A stretch of 64,000 bases of DNA from VXLM01 sp965242665 (lineage in GTDB: Bacteria; Chloroflexota; Dehalococcoidia; Lucifugimonadales; VXLM01): positions 1,674,001 through 1,738,000 of the forward strand of contig OZ251484.1 of NCBI GenBank assembly GCA_965242665.1, read 5' to 3'. The position numbers and the translations under genes were made by a program. The notes beneath the pieces were generated by a model. That model was not told the DNA's origin, did not search any database, and saw nothing but the letters and a program-made list of their open reading frames with translations. Position 1 is the stretch's first letter, and each line of letters opens with the position of its first letter. Below are positions 16,363 to 25,370 of the stretch, one piece after another.

Positions 16363-19210
16363 CATGGGGCAGGGAGATCGGAGTCACGAGAGCATCATCA
16401 ACGATGTGTTGGCGCGTATATTACGGGAGCGGCTGGACTTCTCGGCCGCGGCTGAGACTCTGCTCGGGGGGAAGCGCCCGGATATAATCGTTCGCCTTCC
16501 ACAAGGGGATCCTATCGTCCTGGAAATAGAGCTCGAACCTGCGCCGACGGTGGTGGCGGACGCGCTTTCTCGGCTCGGCATGGAGATCGATGGGCGGAAG
16601 GTGCAGAACGTCTTCGCGATCAAGGTTCCTGCACAGATTCGGACGGTGGATCAGCGCCGCTTGTTCGACCGCTTGGGATCCGCTGCCTTGCAGTGGCAGG
16701 AGTGGCGGAATGACGGGACGTCTGGGCCGTGGCTTTCTGGGGGCGTGTCCGAGTTGGGGAGCGCGGTTCGGGCGGCGGCGCCACCGTCCGGCGATTTGGA
16801 GGAGGCCGTCACCATCCTCGACACCGGCGCGCGCCGCGCGGGGGCCGTGCTGTACGGAGCGCCGGGCACGTTGGAGCGGATCTCTGAGGTGTTCGGGGCG
16901 GACGCGAGCGAGGAATGCGCGAACATGGCGGCGCTGGTCGTCATCAACGCGATGGTGTTCCATGAACGGCTTGCCTCTGACCACGGAACATATCCGCCGC
17001 TGGCTTCTGCGCGTCGGCACGGACGGTTTTCCCGAATAGCGCTGCTGCGGATATGGGAGGAGATTCTGGATATCGACTACTACCCGATATTCAGCATGGC
17101 GAAGGACGTGTTGGAAAATATGTCCGACGCCGAGGTGGCCGACCTGTTGGACTCGTGCGCGGAGACGGTGGAAGCGCTTTTCTTTGTGAAGGCGGTCGGG
17201 CGGCACGACCTCGCGGGGCAGATATTCAATCGGCTCATCTCGGACAGGAAGTTATTGGCGGCGTACTACACGCAAATACCCACCTCGATCCTCTTGGCGG
17301 GGTTGGCGCTTTCTCCGGATAGGTGGCCGCACATCGATTGGACGGACGTCGATGAGTTAGGGAAAATGCGCGTCGTCGATCCTGCGTGCGGCACGGGCAC
17401 GCTGCTCATGGCGGCCTACCGGCAGATACTCCAAAACCACACGTCCTCGGACGGAGAGGCCGGGTCGGAGTCCATCCATCGGGCGTTGGTGGAGAACGTC
17501 ATCGTTGGGACGGACGTCGTGCAGGCGGCGATTCACTTGACGGCTGCGACCCTGGCCGGCATGTCCCCGTCGGTCGAGTTCTCACGGATGCAGATACATA
17601 CCCTGCACTTTCGGCGCGAGGAGTCGGGGGATATCCATCTCGGTTCGCTGGATTGGCTCGTATCTCCTGAGGCGCAGGCGTCCTTCTCTGCTTCGAAGGA
17701 ACAGGTTGGGGCAAAGAGTGGGGAGTCGACCATCGTGCAGCGTCCGCACGCGGATTTGGTCATCAGCAATCCGCCGTTCACGAGGCGGGGGAGCGATGCG
17801 GGCAAGGGGGAGGCCTTGGCGAGGGTCTTGGCGCCGCGGCAGGGAAGCGAGGAGGCGCAGGAGGCCATCGCAAAGCGCACGTCGGAGCTGCTGCGCGGCA
17901 CGCCGGCGAATCAGATGGCGGGACATGCGTCGTCGTTCACGGTCTTGGCCGACCGCATGGTGAAGCCCGGCGGACGAATCGCGCTGGTGCTTCCGGTAAC
18001 CGCGCTGTTTGGAGAGTCTTGGGTGGAGATACGCCAGATGCTCTCTTGCAAATACGATGTCGAATACGTCGTATCGTCGCATGACCCGGAGATGCGATCG
18101 ATGTCATACGACACGGCGATTGCGGAGACGCTGCTGGTTGCGCGGAGGCTGCGGGAGGATGAGAGTCCGTCCGGGCGCGGCGTGTTCGTAAATCTTTGGC
18201 GCGCGGCGCACCGAGAGACGGACGCGCTGGCTATTGTGAACGCATTGAAATCGATGGACTCCGTGCCGTCGCTCAAGGCGGACGGGCCTCCAGTGGGGGG
18301 CAGCCCGCTCATGGTGGGCGGGGAGCAATGGGGCGAGGTCGTAGACGGGCTGGTTGGGGAGCGGCATTGGAAAGGGGCGAGATGGAGGAGGGCATTGGTA
18401 GGCCAGTTTGCGGCTGCTCTCGAGCGGGGGGAGTTGTGGTCGGAGTACGGCAATCAGGTCGTTGCGCGGCTTCCTGTCGCGTGGATGGGCGAGGTCTGCA
18501 ACGTGGGGCCGCAGCATCGGAGAATTCGCGGATCGCTGGGAGTGTTCGACGGATACCATGGCTACAACGAGGGGGCGCAGTTTCCTGCCCTTTGGGCGCA
18601 CAGCGAGTCCGTCCATCAGTCGATGCACGCAGAACCGAACGCATGGCTCAGTCCGCAACCGGGCCGCGACCATACGGAGATCTGGTCGCACTCTGGCACG
18701 CTTCACGTTACGTGCGATATTGGATATAACTCCCAGCGAGTCATGGCAACGCGCACAGATTCCAAGGCTCTCGGCATTCGAGCTTGGCATACTCTGAACG
18801 TTGGAGATTCCAACCCGGGGAGCAAGGCCCGACGAGAGATTGCGCTGTTGCTTTGGTGCAACAGTACGCTCGGTTTATTGCTTCATGCGAATCAATCCAA
18901 CAGGGTGCAACCGGGCCGGGGTACGGGCAATAGGGGAATGTTGGAGGGGATGTCCACCTTGGATGTGGGGAAGTTGGAGGAGTGGCAGTTGGAGGAGGCG
19001 CAGGCGATTTGGCGGGAGTTCGAGGGGCGGGAGTTCGAGTCGTTTCATCGTTGCGCGGTGGATCCTGTGCGGATCGCGTTGGACGAGCGTATCCTGCGGG
19101 GGGTGTTTGGGCTTGGGGAGGACGCGGTGGATGCGGTTGCGAATCTGCGGAGGCTGCTGGCTGGGGATCCGTCGATTCACGGTGGGAAGCGGGCGGAGTT
19201 GCCGGGGTAG
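16355..19210 (+). CDS. Nuclease-N6-adenine methyltransferase fusion, copy 2 (divergent)
   Basis: This 951-residue protein has the same plan as copies 1 and 3 but diverges strongly. The N-terminal PD-(D/E)XK-like signature falls at identical residue numbers (P42-D43, E57-I-E59). Methyltransferase motif I is VVDPACGTGTLLMAAY near 341; motif IV is NPPFTRRG near 471. The C-terminal region keeps LWCNSTLGLLL, a GRG loop and DPSIHGGK. Start ATG 16355 overlaps the preceding small ORF; ATG 16364 is possible. No specificity subunit is adjacent. It probably recognises a different DNA site from the other two copies, because the C-terminal half is the most divergent part. Confidence 0.8.
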   Translation: MTSMGQGDRSHESIINDVLARILRERLDFSAAAETLLGGKRPDIIVRLPQGDPIVLEIELEPAPTVVADALSRLGMEIDGRKVQNVFAIKVPAQIRTVDQRRLFDRLGSAALQWQEWRNDGTSGPWLSGGVSELGSAVRAAAPPSGDLEEAVTILDTGARRAGAVLYGAPGTLERISEVFGADASEECANMAALVVINAMVFHERLASDHGTYPPLASARRHGRFSRIALLRIWEEILDIDYYPIFSMAKDVLENMSDAEVADLLDSCAETVEALFFVKAVGRHDLAGQIFNRLISDRKLLAAYYTQIPTSILLAGLALSPDRWPHIDWTDVDELGKMRVVDPACGTGTLLMAAYRQILQNHTSSDGEAGSESIHRALVENVIVGTDVVQAAIHLTAATLAGMSPSVEFSRMQIHTLHFRREESGDIHLGSLDWLVSPEAQASFSASKEQVGAKSGESTIVQRPHADLVISNPPFTRRGSDAGKGEALARVLAPRQGSEEAQEAIAKRTSELLRGTPANQMAGHASSFTVLADRMVKPGGRIALVLPVTALFGESWVEIRQMLSCKYDVEYVVSSHDPEMRSMSYDTAIAETLLVARRLREDESPSGRGVFVNLWRAAHRETDALAIVNALKSMDSVPSLKADGPPVGGSPLMVGGEQWGEVVDGLVGERHWKGARWRRALVGQFAAALERGELWSEYGNQVVARLPVAWMGEVCNVGPQHRRIRGSLGVFDGYHGYNEGAQFPALWAHSESVHQSMHAEPNAWLSPQPGRDHTEIWSHSGTLHVTCDIGYNSQRVMATRTDSKALGIRAWHTLNVGDSNPGSKARREIALLLWCNSTLGLLLHANQSNRVQPGRGTGNRGMLEGMSTLDVGKLEEWQLEEAQAIWREFEGREFESFHRCAVDPVRIALDERILRGVFGLGEDAVDAVANLRRLLAGDPSIHGGKRAELPG

Positions 19211-19242
19211 GATATGGGCAGGAGTATCATAGGAGGGTATTT

Positions 19243-20094
19243 GTGGAATCTCGCGCGAGGATGAGGGGAGTATTTCCGATCTTGGCGATGCCGTTCGACG
19301 ATGCGGAGCGTATCGACGTGGAGGACTTGCGTCGGGAGGTGGAGTTCGTTATCGAGAAGGGGGCGCATGGAGTTGGGATTGCGTTTGCGAGCGAGGTGGT
19401 GAAGTTGTCGGAGTCGGAGCGGGACTTGGCGGCTCGGACGGTGGTGGATCAGGCTGGGGGGAGGGTTCCTGTGGTCGTGAATACGGGAGCGCCGAGCACT
19501 GCGTTGACTGTGGAATACAGCCGCCGTGCGGAGGCCTTGGGGGCGTCTGCGGTGATGATTACGCCTGTGCCTGGGGTGTCGCCCGATGCGGCGAAGGAGC
19601 ATTATCGGCGGGTGTCGGAGGGTGTGGGGATACCGATCTTCATTCAGGATGTGCCGGCGGCGTCGGTTTCGCCGCGGTTGGCGGGGGAGATGGCGCGTGA
19701 GATCGAGGGGGTGCAGTATATCAAGGCGGAGGGGCAGGGGGCGCTTACGGTGTTCGGGGGCGCTGGCGGCGCGTTCTTCATCGAGGAGATGCGCCGGGGA
19801 TCGGTGGGGATCATGCCCCATGCGGCACTTCCTGATCTGTTCCGGGAGGTTTGGGACCTGTTCCAGTCGGGCGAAGAGTCGGAGGCTGTGTCGCGGTTCA
19901 ACTGCATGACGCCGTTGCTGCGGGTGATGACGCAGGGCGCTGGGCCGTCGTCCTTGCACTTGGTGAAGGAGACGCTGCGGCTTCGCGGGGTGTTCACGTC
20001 GGTGAACGTCCGGCATCCGGACACGCCGCCGAGCGCGTTCACGTACGGGGAGCTTCGGGATGCGGTGGAGGGGGCGGGGTTGTGCGGGGGGTAG
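19243..20094 (+). CDS. Dihydrodipicolinate synthase-family aldolase/lyase
   Basis: The 283-residue protein is a class I (Schiff-base) TIM barrel of the DapA/N-acetylneuraminate lyase family. It shows MRGVFPILAMPFDD, GAHGVGIAFASE, VVVNTGAPST, and the catalytic lysine in VQYIKAEG. The usual tyrosine motif before that strand (YN-P) reads FIQDVP, so it is not DapA itself and more likely acts on another 2-keto acid. GTG 19243 has AGGAGGG six bases upstream; ATG 19261 is the alternative. It starts 32 bases after methyltransferase copy 2. Confidence 0.85.
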   Translation: MESRARMRGVFPILAMPFDDAERIDVEDLRREVEFVIEKGAHGVGIAFASEVVKLSESERDLAARTVVDQAGGRVPVVVNTGAPSTALTVEYSRRAEALGASAVMITPVPGVSPDAAKEHYRRVSEGVGIPIFIQDVPAASVSPRLAGEMAREIEGVQYIKAEGQGALTVFGGAGGAFFIEEMRRGSVGIMPHAALPDLFREVWDLFQSGEESEAVSRFNCMTPLLRVMTQGAGPSSLHLVKETLRLRGVFTSVNVRHPDTPPSAFTYGELRDAVEGAGLCGG

Positions 20095-20436
20095 GGGGGC
20101 AAACCCCTCTCATTTCCACAAAAAGCGCTTGACTGTCCCTAGCGTAGACTACTACGCTAGGGACAGTCGGGAGGGTTGCTAGCTGAACCCGTCAGGCTTG
20201 CCTGCTCGACTGCTCAAGTTACCTATCTCCAAAGTGCTTCCGGGATAAGACGCTCATACGCAGCGAAGCTCGGAAGCCATGAAGTAGGTCTTCTTTTCAT
20301 GCAACCCCCTCCGCATGTTCCTTGCTGTCGGAATAAGGCAAGAGCATGTCCGGGACTGTTTTTCCTATCTGTATTCATAACCACGATTGCCCCTGGCGGC
20401 ATGGTCGGATGGAGTGGGTTGGCGGGTTCCTCGTCT
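20095..20436. other. Intergenic gap between convergent genes
   Basis: The gap separates the DapA-like gene and the amidohydrolase, which converge. Apart from the perfect hairpin at 20131-20168, I see no gene or repeat family here. Confidence 0.6.
20131..20168. terminator. Perfect 17-bp hairpin, possible bidirectional terminator
   Basis: The sequence GACTGTCCCTAGCGTAG pairs perfectly with 20152-20168 around a 4-base ACTA loop. Its place between two converging genes suits a bidirectional terminator. There is no U-rich tail on either side, so a protein-binding site or a mobile-element scar is also possible. Confidence 0.45.
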
Positions 20437-21570
20437 CTAGCTGGGTATCGCTAGCACCTTGGCGGCTGCGCCGCCCATTATGAGGGCGAGGTCGGCTGGG
20501 GGGAGTCCTGTGGAGGGGGCGAATCGGCGTTCGATCCAGCTGCGGGATTGGCTGTAGGTGCAGAAGCGGTTTTGGAAGGGCATGTCTGTGCCGTAGAGGA
20601 GCCGATCGGGGCCGATGCGCTCGATCATGGCCGCCAGTATTGGCCATACTTCCTCATAGGGATAGTCGAAGATGTCGCCGACGCGGACGGGGAAGCAAAC
20701 CTCGATGCTCAAGTTGGGATTCTCGAACGGCTCCCATATTGCGTTGGGGAGCCTGATGCGTCCGTCGTCCAGATATACGCGCCAGGGGAAGCCATGGGTT
20801 ATGCTGCAGAGCATGTTTGGGTAGCGTTCCATGAGATTGGAGAGGATGCGGAGTTCGTGGAGGTAGCCTTGCTGCTGCTCCGGGTCGGGGGCGGCCTCGC
20901 CGGCCCTGCGGGGTCCGGTGCTCAGGGTGAAGAATACGGGGATGCCTAGGGTCGATACCGCGTCCCAGAAGGGCGCGTATGTTCCGCGGTCCCACGGTTC
21001 TGGGCTGACGATGTATCCCTGCGACCCGAACTTGAGCGCACTGAGACCCAGTCTGCCGACGGCCTCGGTGACACCGCGGATGACGGCGTCGATGTCGGTA
21101 TGGATGCGGCGTTCGTCGATCTGCGCCATGGAAAGGATGCGGTCGGGGTAGCGGCGGACGCACTCTGCTTGGTAGTGGTTGCTGCGTCCGAGCATGGAGT
21201 TGGTGTGGAGGAGGACTTTGTCGATGCCCGCGTAGTCCATTTCCGCAATGAGGCTGTGGGGAGTGAACTCGAGGTTGCGGAGATTGGGCGGGTAGAAGTG
21301 CTTGGTGTAGGTGTCGCCGCGGTAGTTCCATAGGACACGGCCGGCCGCTTTGTCGATGCGGAAGTCGAGGTTTGGGAGGTCGTCGAGTGATCCCCTGCCG
21401 TATGGGTCCAGGATGTGGGACGGGCCTTCTCGGCGGTCGCTGATCCGGAACGCGGGTTGGTGGTGGCGTGCGTGGGCTTGCTGGACGATGCGGAGGTGCT
21501 CGGCGGCGCTGGCGTAGCCGCGGGAGCTGTCCGCAGGCTCGAAGCAGTATGCGTGGGAGTCGACGATCAT
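20437..21570 (-). CDS. Amidohydrolase-family (ACMSD-like) protein
   Basis: The 377-residue TIM-barrel protein belongs to the amidohydrolase-2/ACMSD group of hydrolases and decarboxylases. Visible blocks are IVDSHAYCF at the N-terminus, AEMDYAGIDKVLLHTNS, LKFGSQGY, ITHGFPW and YGTDMPF. The N-terminal metal motif is normally HxH; here it reads HAY, so one metal ligand appears to be missing. ATG 21570 is used. The gene ends facing the DapA-like gene. The substrate is unknown. Confidence 0.8.
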   Translation of the reverse strand: MIVDSHAYCFEPADSSRGYASAAEHLRIVQQAHARHHQPAFRISDRREGPSHILDPYGRGSLDDLPNLDFRIDKAAGRVLWNYRGDTYTKHFYPPNLRNLEFTPHSLIAEMDYAGIDKVLLHTNSMLGRSNHYQAECVRRYPDRILSMAQIDERRIHTDIDAVIRGVTEAVGRLGLSALKFGSQGYIVSPEPWDRGTYAPFWDAVSTLGIPVFFTLSTGPRRAGEAAPDPEQQQGYLHELRILSNLMERYPNMLCSITHGFPWRVYLDDGRIRLPNAIWEPFENPNLSIEVCFPVRVGDIFDYPYEEVWPILAAMIERIGPDRLLYGTDMPFQNRFCTYSQSRSWIERRFAPSTGLPPADLALIMGGAAAKVLAIPS

Positions 21571-21643
21571 GGTTCTTCCTCGATGGGATTCGGCTTCCTA
21601 GGGTCGAGTAGGCCAATACGGGTAGGCTCGTGCATACGTGCGC

Positions 21644-23149
21644 TCATACGAAGCGGAATAGGGGAGGGAAGATGACGATGACGGCTGCCGCCCATGCTGC
21701 GTAGACCGGTGCGTAGGCAGTCTGCCAGCGTTCGAGGGCGGTGAATGGGCCGTGGCCGAGCTGGAAGCGCGCGTAGAGCCATGCGGACCACGCGAGGTTG
21801 ACGAGGAGGATGAGGTTCACGCCGAGGACTGCGGTTCTGTTCGGGGTGAAGCCTCCCAACTCGAAGATGCGGCCGGCGATTGCGGTGAGCGCCAGGAGGT
21901 CGACTGCGATAGCGGACGCGACGAGGATCAGCTGGGTTGTGTCGAAGATGTTGGGGGAGGAGCGGGAGCTGCGAGATGAGACGGAGTAGAGCAGGAGTCC
22001 GAGGACGAGTGCGAGGAGGAAGTTGAATGCGAGGAGGATCTCGCGTTCGATGTTCGTCCACCATCGGCCTGTGCCCAGCATGGCGGCGAGCAGGAGGAGC
22101 AGCATTATGGCAAAGAACGGAGTGAAGATGCGCGCGAGCATGGGGAGGATGTCTCCGATGACGTTCTGTCTTCCTTCGACGAGCCATGCGGCAACGATCA
22201 CTGCGCCGACTGCGCCGCAAGGGAGCATCCACTCCAGGACGAGTGGAGTAACGTCGATCTCGATGATGCCGAACATGAACACGGTAAAGGCGGAGAAGAC
22301 TCCGCCCCCGAGCGCGATGAGCACGTAGTAGATGAAGAGTTCTCCGGAGAATCGCACGAAGTCCATGCGTCCGTCGACGGATGTCCAACGATTTCCTGCG
22401 TATGCGACGCCGACGGCAAGCCATAAGAGGAACGGCAGGTGGCCGGCGGAGAGTAGCTCGGTATCGCCGTTCTGGTCGAATGGGAAGGCGTTGACGAACA
22501 CGACGGACGCGGCGAATACGGCGGCGAGCCCGAGGGAGAGGCGCTTGTCCAATCTGCGCTTCCACACGAAGTAGATGGTCAGGAGGGCGAGTACGAAGGG
22601 GATGAGGTTCTTGAAGTAGAGATTCTGGAGCCACTCGGGCGCGTCGGTGAAGAATCCGTATCCGAACAGGTCCGGGATTTTTATTGACAAGCCGGCAATG
22701 ACAGCGAGGGTAAGGACTGTGCGGGCCTCGGTCCGCACGGGCTTTTTTCGTCCGCGGGGGATGAATGGGCTTTCGGACTTTCCGCGCGCGCCGCCGGCAA
22801 AGGGGTCCGGTGCAATCAGTCCAAACGCGCGGTCGAGGATGGACAACGGCTTTCCATAGTCCTCCTCCGGGGGATGCGAGGGGGATGGATCCGGCGGCGG
22901 CTGTTCCCAGAGCAGGTCGGGATGGGATTGGACGAACGCGCGCGTGGGTTCGTCAAGTCTGCCGATGCGTTGGAGGGCGACGAGGAATGCTTCATCGTCG
23001 GACAGTCCCGCTTCTTGGAGGGCGGCTATCTCGGCACGCAGGCGGGTTTCGAGATCGTCGGCGTCTGGGGCGCGGCTCTTCCGATGTCCGCGCAGATAGG
23101 TTCTCCACCGGTCGATACGGTTCTCTAGGACGTTCTGGTTGTCCGCCAT
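21644..23149 (-). CDS. Multi-pass membrane protein with permease-prefix domain
   Basis: The 501-residue protein starts with a cytoplasmic helical region (NRIDRWRTYLRGH to DEAFLVALQRIGRLDEPTRAF, residues about 8-75) that resembles the permease prefix domain found before various transporters and regulators. A Pro-rich linker follows, then about ten hydrophobic segments from residue 140 onward, with a DUF4153-like appearance. ATG 23149 is chosen; the longer frame from 23251 has an unlikely basic N-terminus. No transport substrate can be inferred. Confidence 0.7.
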   Translation of the reverse strand: MADNQNVLENRIDRWRTYLRGHRKSRAPDADDLETRLRAEIAALQEAGLSDDEAFLVALQRIGRLDEPTRAFVQSHPDLLWEQPPPDPSPSHPPEEDYGKPLSILDRAFGLIAPDPFAGGARGKSESPFIPRGRKKPVRTEARTVLTLAVIAGLSIKIPDLFGYGFFTDAPEWLQNLYFKNLIPFVLALLTIYFVWKRRLDKRLSLGLAAVFAASVVFVNAFPFDQNGDTELLSAGHLPFLLWLAVGVAYAGNRWTSVDGRMDFVRFSGELFIYYVLIALGGGVFSAFTVFMFGIIEIDVTPLVLEWMLPCGAVGAVIVAAWLVEGRQNVIGDILPMLARIFTPFFAIMLLLLLAAMLGTGRWWTNIEREILLAFNFLLALVLGLLLYSVSSRSSRSSPNIFDTTQLILVASAIAVDLLALTAIAGRIFELGGFTPNRTAVLGVNLILLVNLAWSAWLYARFQLGHGPFTALERWQTAYAPVYAAWAAAVIVIFPPLFRFV

Positions 23150-23345
23150 TATCGTTCGCTTTCCTCGATCGCGGCGGCCGCCGGCTTTCATTGATCCACG
23201 GCCGCACGTTGCATATCTTACCACTCCGTCGGCGTTGCGCGCGTGGTACACTTCTATGAACTTCTAATAGGTTCCGCGCCCGGTTGTGGATAGAGTGGAC
23301 TTTGCAGGCGCGGTTCCGCAAGCACGCAATTGGAGGAGGGAGAGA

Positions 23346-23645
23346 ATGATTGCTCAGCTGCGAACGTATACGATCAACAAGGGGATGATGGACGATTGGT
23401 TGAAGGTGTTCTGCGAGGAGATCGTTCCTTTGTGCAAGCGAACGGGCATTGGAGTGGAGTCTGCGTGGGTGAATGACGAGGGAACGCAGTTCACGTGGAT
23501 CCGGACGTTCGAGGACGCGGCGGACATCGAGCGGAAGGAAGCCGCAATGTACGGAAGCGAATGGTGGGAGGAGAACGTGACGTTCGTTCGCAGCCACTTG
23601 GCTCACCGCGAGTTCACAGTCGTACACCCGGTGGAGTTTGAGTAG
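23346..23645 (+). CDS. NIPSNAP-family protein
   Basis: The 99-residue protein fits the NIPSNAP ferredoxin-like fold: MIAQLRTYTINKGMMDDW at the start, then FTWIRTFEDAADIERKEAAM and a final EFTVVHPVE. ATG 23346 has GGAGGAGGG immediately upstream. These small proteins often accompany catabolic genes, but their biochemical role is uncertain. The fluoroacetate-dehalogenase-like gene begins 40 bases later on the same strand, so the two may be an operon. Confidence 0.85.
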   Translation: MIAQLRTYTINKGMMDDWLKVFCEEIVPLCKRTGIGVESAWVNDEGTQFTWIRTFEDAADIERKEAAMYGSEWWEENVTFVRSHLAHREFTVVHPVEFE

Positions 23646-23685
23646 GGCGGCAGTCGTCTGTTCGGCGCGGGCGAGAGGAGGGAAG

Positions 23686-24582
23686 ATGTTCGAAGGATTC
23701 ACGCGCGACAGCGTGGTCGTCGACGGCGTGGACATCAACGTGCGGTGCGGAGGGGACGGCCCGCCGCTCCTGCTGTTGCACGGCTACCCGCAAACGCATG
23801 TCATGTGGCACAAGGTTGCGCCGCAGTTGGCGGCTCGATACACGGTAGTAGCGCCCGACCTGCGAGGGTACGGCGACAGCGGGAAGCCGCCTGCCGCGGA
23901 GGGCGACTTGAGCGTGTATTGCAAACGGACGACTGCGAACGATCAGGTTCGGGTCATGTCGCATCTGGGCTTCGAATCGTTCCACGTTGCGGGTCACGAC
24001 CGGGGAGCGCGCGTCGGGCATCGGATGGCGCTCGATCATCCTGCGCGTGTGCGGACGTTTACGACGTTGGATGTCGTGCCCTCGCAGGCGGCGTTCGATG
24101 CCATGGATGCGGATCTGGCGTTTGCGTGGTTCCATTGGCACTTGATGCGTCAACCTGCGCCGTTGCCGGAGACGTTGATCGGCAGCAACGCAAAGGCGTA
24201 TTTGGATTTCCTGCTCGATCGTTGGACGGGGATCGATGGGTCAATCACCGATGAGGCGTATGCGGAGTATCTACGGTGCTTCGATGATCCGGATACGATC
24301 CGTGCGACGTGTCTGGACTATCGCGGCGTGTCTCTGGACCTGGAACACGACGAGGCGGACCGGGGTCGCAAGTTGGAATGTCCGGTGCTCGTGCTCTGGG
24401 GGGCGGACACGCGAAAGCGTCCTGGCTGGCAGACTGGCAGGAGCTTGGACATGTTGGATGTGTGGCGGGAGCGCGCGCATGATGTGCGCGGGAGGGCGCT
24501 GGACTGCGGGCATTTCATCGCGGAGGAGCGTCCGGTGGAGTTGGTGGAGGAGGTGCTGGGGTTTGTAGGGGGGTGGGAGTAG
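23686..24582 (+). CDS. Alpha/beta hydrolase, fluoroacetate dehalogenase type
   Basis: This 298-residue alpha/beta hydrolase has HGYPQTHVMWH (oxyanion side) and GHDRGARVGHR (nucleophile elbow). By alignment with the well-studied fluoroacetate dehalogenases, the nucleophile is D105, carboxylate-binding arginines are R106 and R109, the triad acid is D129, the halide pocket is H150, W151 and Y212, and the catalytic base is H276. All eight positions are conserved, so hydrolytic defluorination or dehalogenation of a haloacetate-like acid is likely. Close homologues include epoxide hydrolases, but these lack this arginine and His-Trp set. ATG 23686 has GAGGAGGGA upstream. The activity is inferred. 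Confidence 0.8.
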   Translation: MFEGFTRDSVVVDGVDINVRCGGDGPPLLLLHGYPQTHVMWHKVAPQLAARYTVVAPDLRGYGDSGKPPAAEGDLSVYCKRTTANDQVRVMSHLGFESFHVAGHDRGARVGHRMALDHPARVRTFTTLDVVPSQAAFDAMDADLAFAWFHWHLMRQPAPLPETLIGSNAKAYLDFLLDRWTGIDGSITDEAYAEYLRCFDDPDTIRATCLDYRGVSLDLEHDEADRGRKLECPVLVLWGADTRKRPGWQTGRSLDMLDVWRERAHDVRGRALDCGHFIAEERPVELVEEVLGFVGGWE

Positions 24583-24586
24583 TGTT

Positions 24587-25096
24587 CTAAGGCCGGCTTC
24601 GCATATCCTGCAAAGTCTCCGTGAACCTTTGCGTCTGTTCAGTGGCGGACTGTATGACAGGGAGCCATTTTCTGAGTTCGCGGATCATCCACCGTGCACG
24701 CTCCAGTTTGATCGATCTCTTGCGAATCCACGAGGCCACCTGCTTGTGGTCGACGTTCCCTTTCGCGCTGGCGATACGGAGGCACTCCGTCACTGCGTCG
24801 TGGCGGTCGGCATAAAATACCCATCCGTTGAAGCTGATGAAAATGATCGACGTGGTTAGCGCGATTCGCTTGTTGCCGTCCACGAGGGGGTGATTCTTAA
24901 TTATTGAAATCAGCAGCGCGGCCGCTTTGTCGGGTATCGTCCTATAGAGATAGGCCCCATCGTAAGTTTGGGCCGGTTGCGCGAGGGCGGATTCGAGCAA
25001 GGCGCGGCCATTGTTGCCGAGGAACCGAAATTCCGGCATCTGGGTCGGATAGTCAGAGTACAGCACCGATGCCAATTCGGACATGACCTTAGTCAC
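24587..25096 (-). CDS. Doc-type Fic-fold toxin
   Basis: The 169-residue protein contains the Doc variant of the Fic motif, HPLVDGNKRIA, with preceding helices as in death-on-curing toxins, which phosphorylate or otherwise inactivate EF-Tu. A long helical C-terminal tail follows (KLERARWMIRELRKWL). The first usable start is GTG 25096. In the same frame just upstream the sequence reads YWFPDVEDV, which resembles the Doc N-terminus, but no ATG, GTG or TTG precedes it before a stop. A non-standard start or N-terminal loss is possible. A small antitoxin-like gene lies 31 bases upstream. Confidence 0.75.
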   Translation of the reverse strand: MTKVMSELASVLYSDYPTQMPEFRFLGNNGRALLESALAQPAQTYDGAYLYRTIPDKAAALLISIIKNHPLVDGNKRIALTTSIIFISFNGWVFYADRHDAVTECLRIASAKGNVDHKQVASWIRKRSIKLERARWMIRELRKWLPVIQSATEQTQRFTETLQDMRSRP

Positions 25097-25127
25097 GTCC
25101 TCAACGTCAGGGAACCAGTAGACTTGC

Positions 25128-25295
25128 TTAGTGACGCGCCAACTCCTGAAGGGTTTCCCTGTTCATTTCGGCCACCATTCGGGTGATCTTGCGGATCTGT
25201 TCCTCGGACGGATTCCAGACGGCGGTCTGCTTACGAGATTTCTTCGCTACTGCCTTGTTCGCAGGATTGATGACTTGCTTTGAAGAGTCCTTCAT
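25128..25295 (-). CDS. Putative antitoxin of the Doc-type toxin
   Basis: ATG 25295 with AGGAGG eight bases upstream opens a 55-residue basic, helical protein (MKDSSKQVINPANKAVAKKS at the N-terminus, then WNPSEEQIRKITRMVAEMNR). It ends 31 bases before the toxin start. Size, charge and position fit an antitoxin whose C-terminal helix occupies the toxin active site. I do not recognise a named family, so the assignment rests on context. Confidence 0.6.
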   Translation of the reverse strand: MKDSSKQVINPANKAVAKKSRKQTAVWNPSEEQIRKITRMVAEMNRETLQELARH

Positions 25296-25370
25296 TCCTC
25301 CAGCCTCCTAATCGTGCTCTGTGGGCCTGAATCTGCTTCAGACACCATAGCATATGCAGGGACGAAATAT

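Noticed and set aside
24587..25096. Treating the Doc-like protein as an AMP-transferring Fic enzyme
   Set aside because: The motif is HPLVDGNKR, the Doc variant, and the protein is short with an antitoxin-like partner, unlike the Fic protein at 46298.
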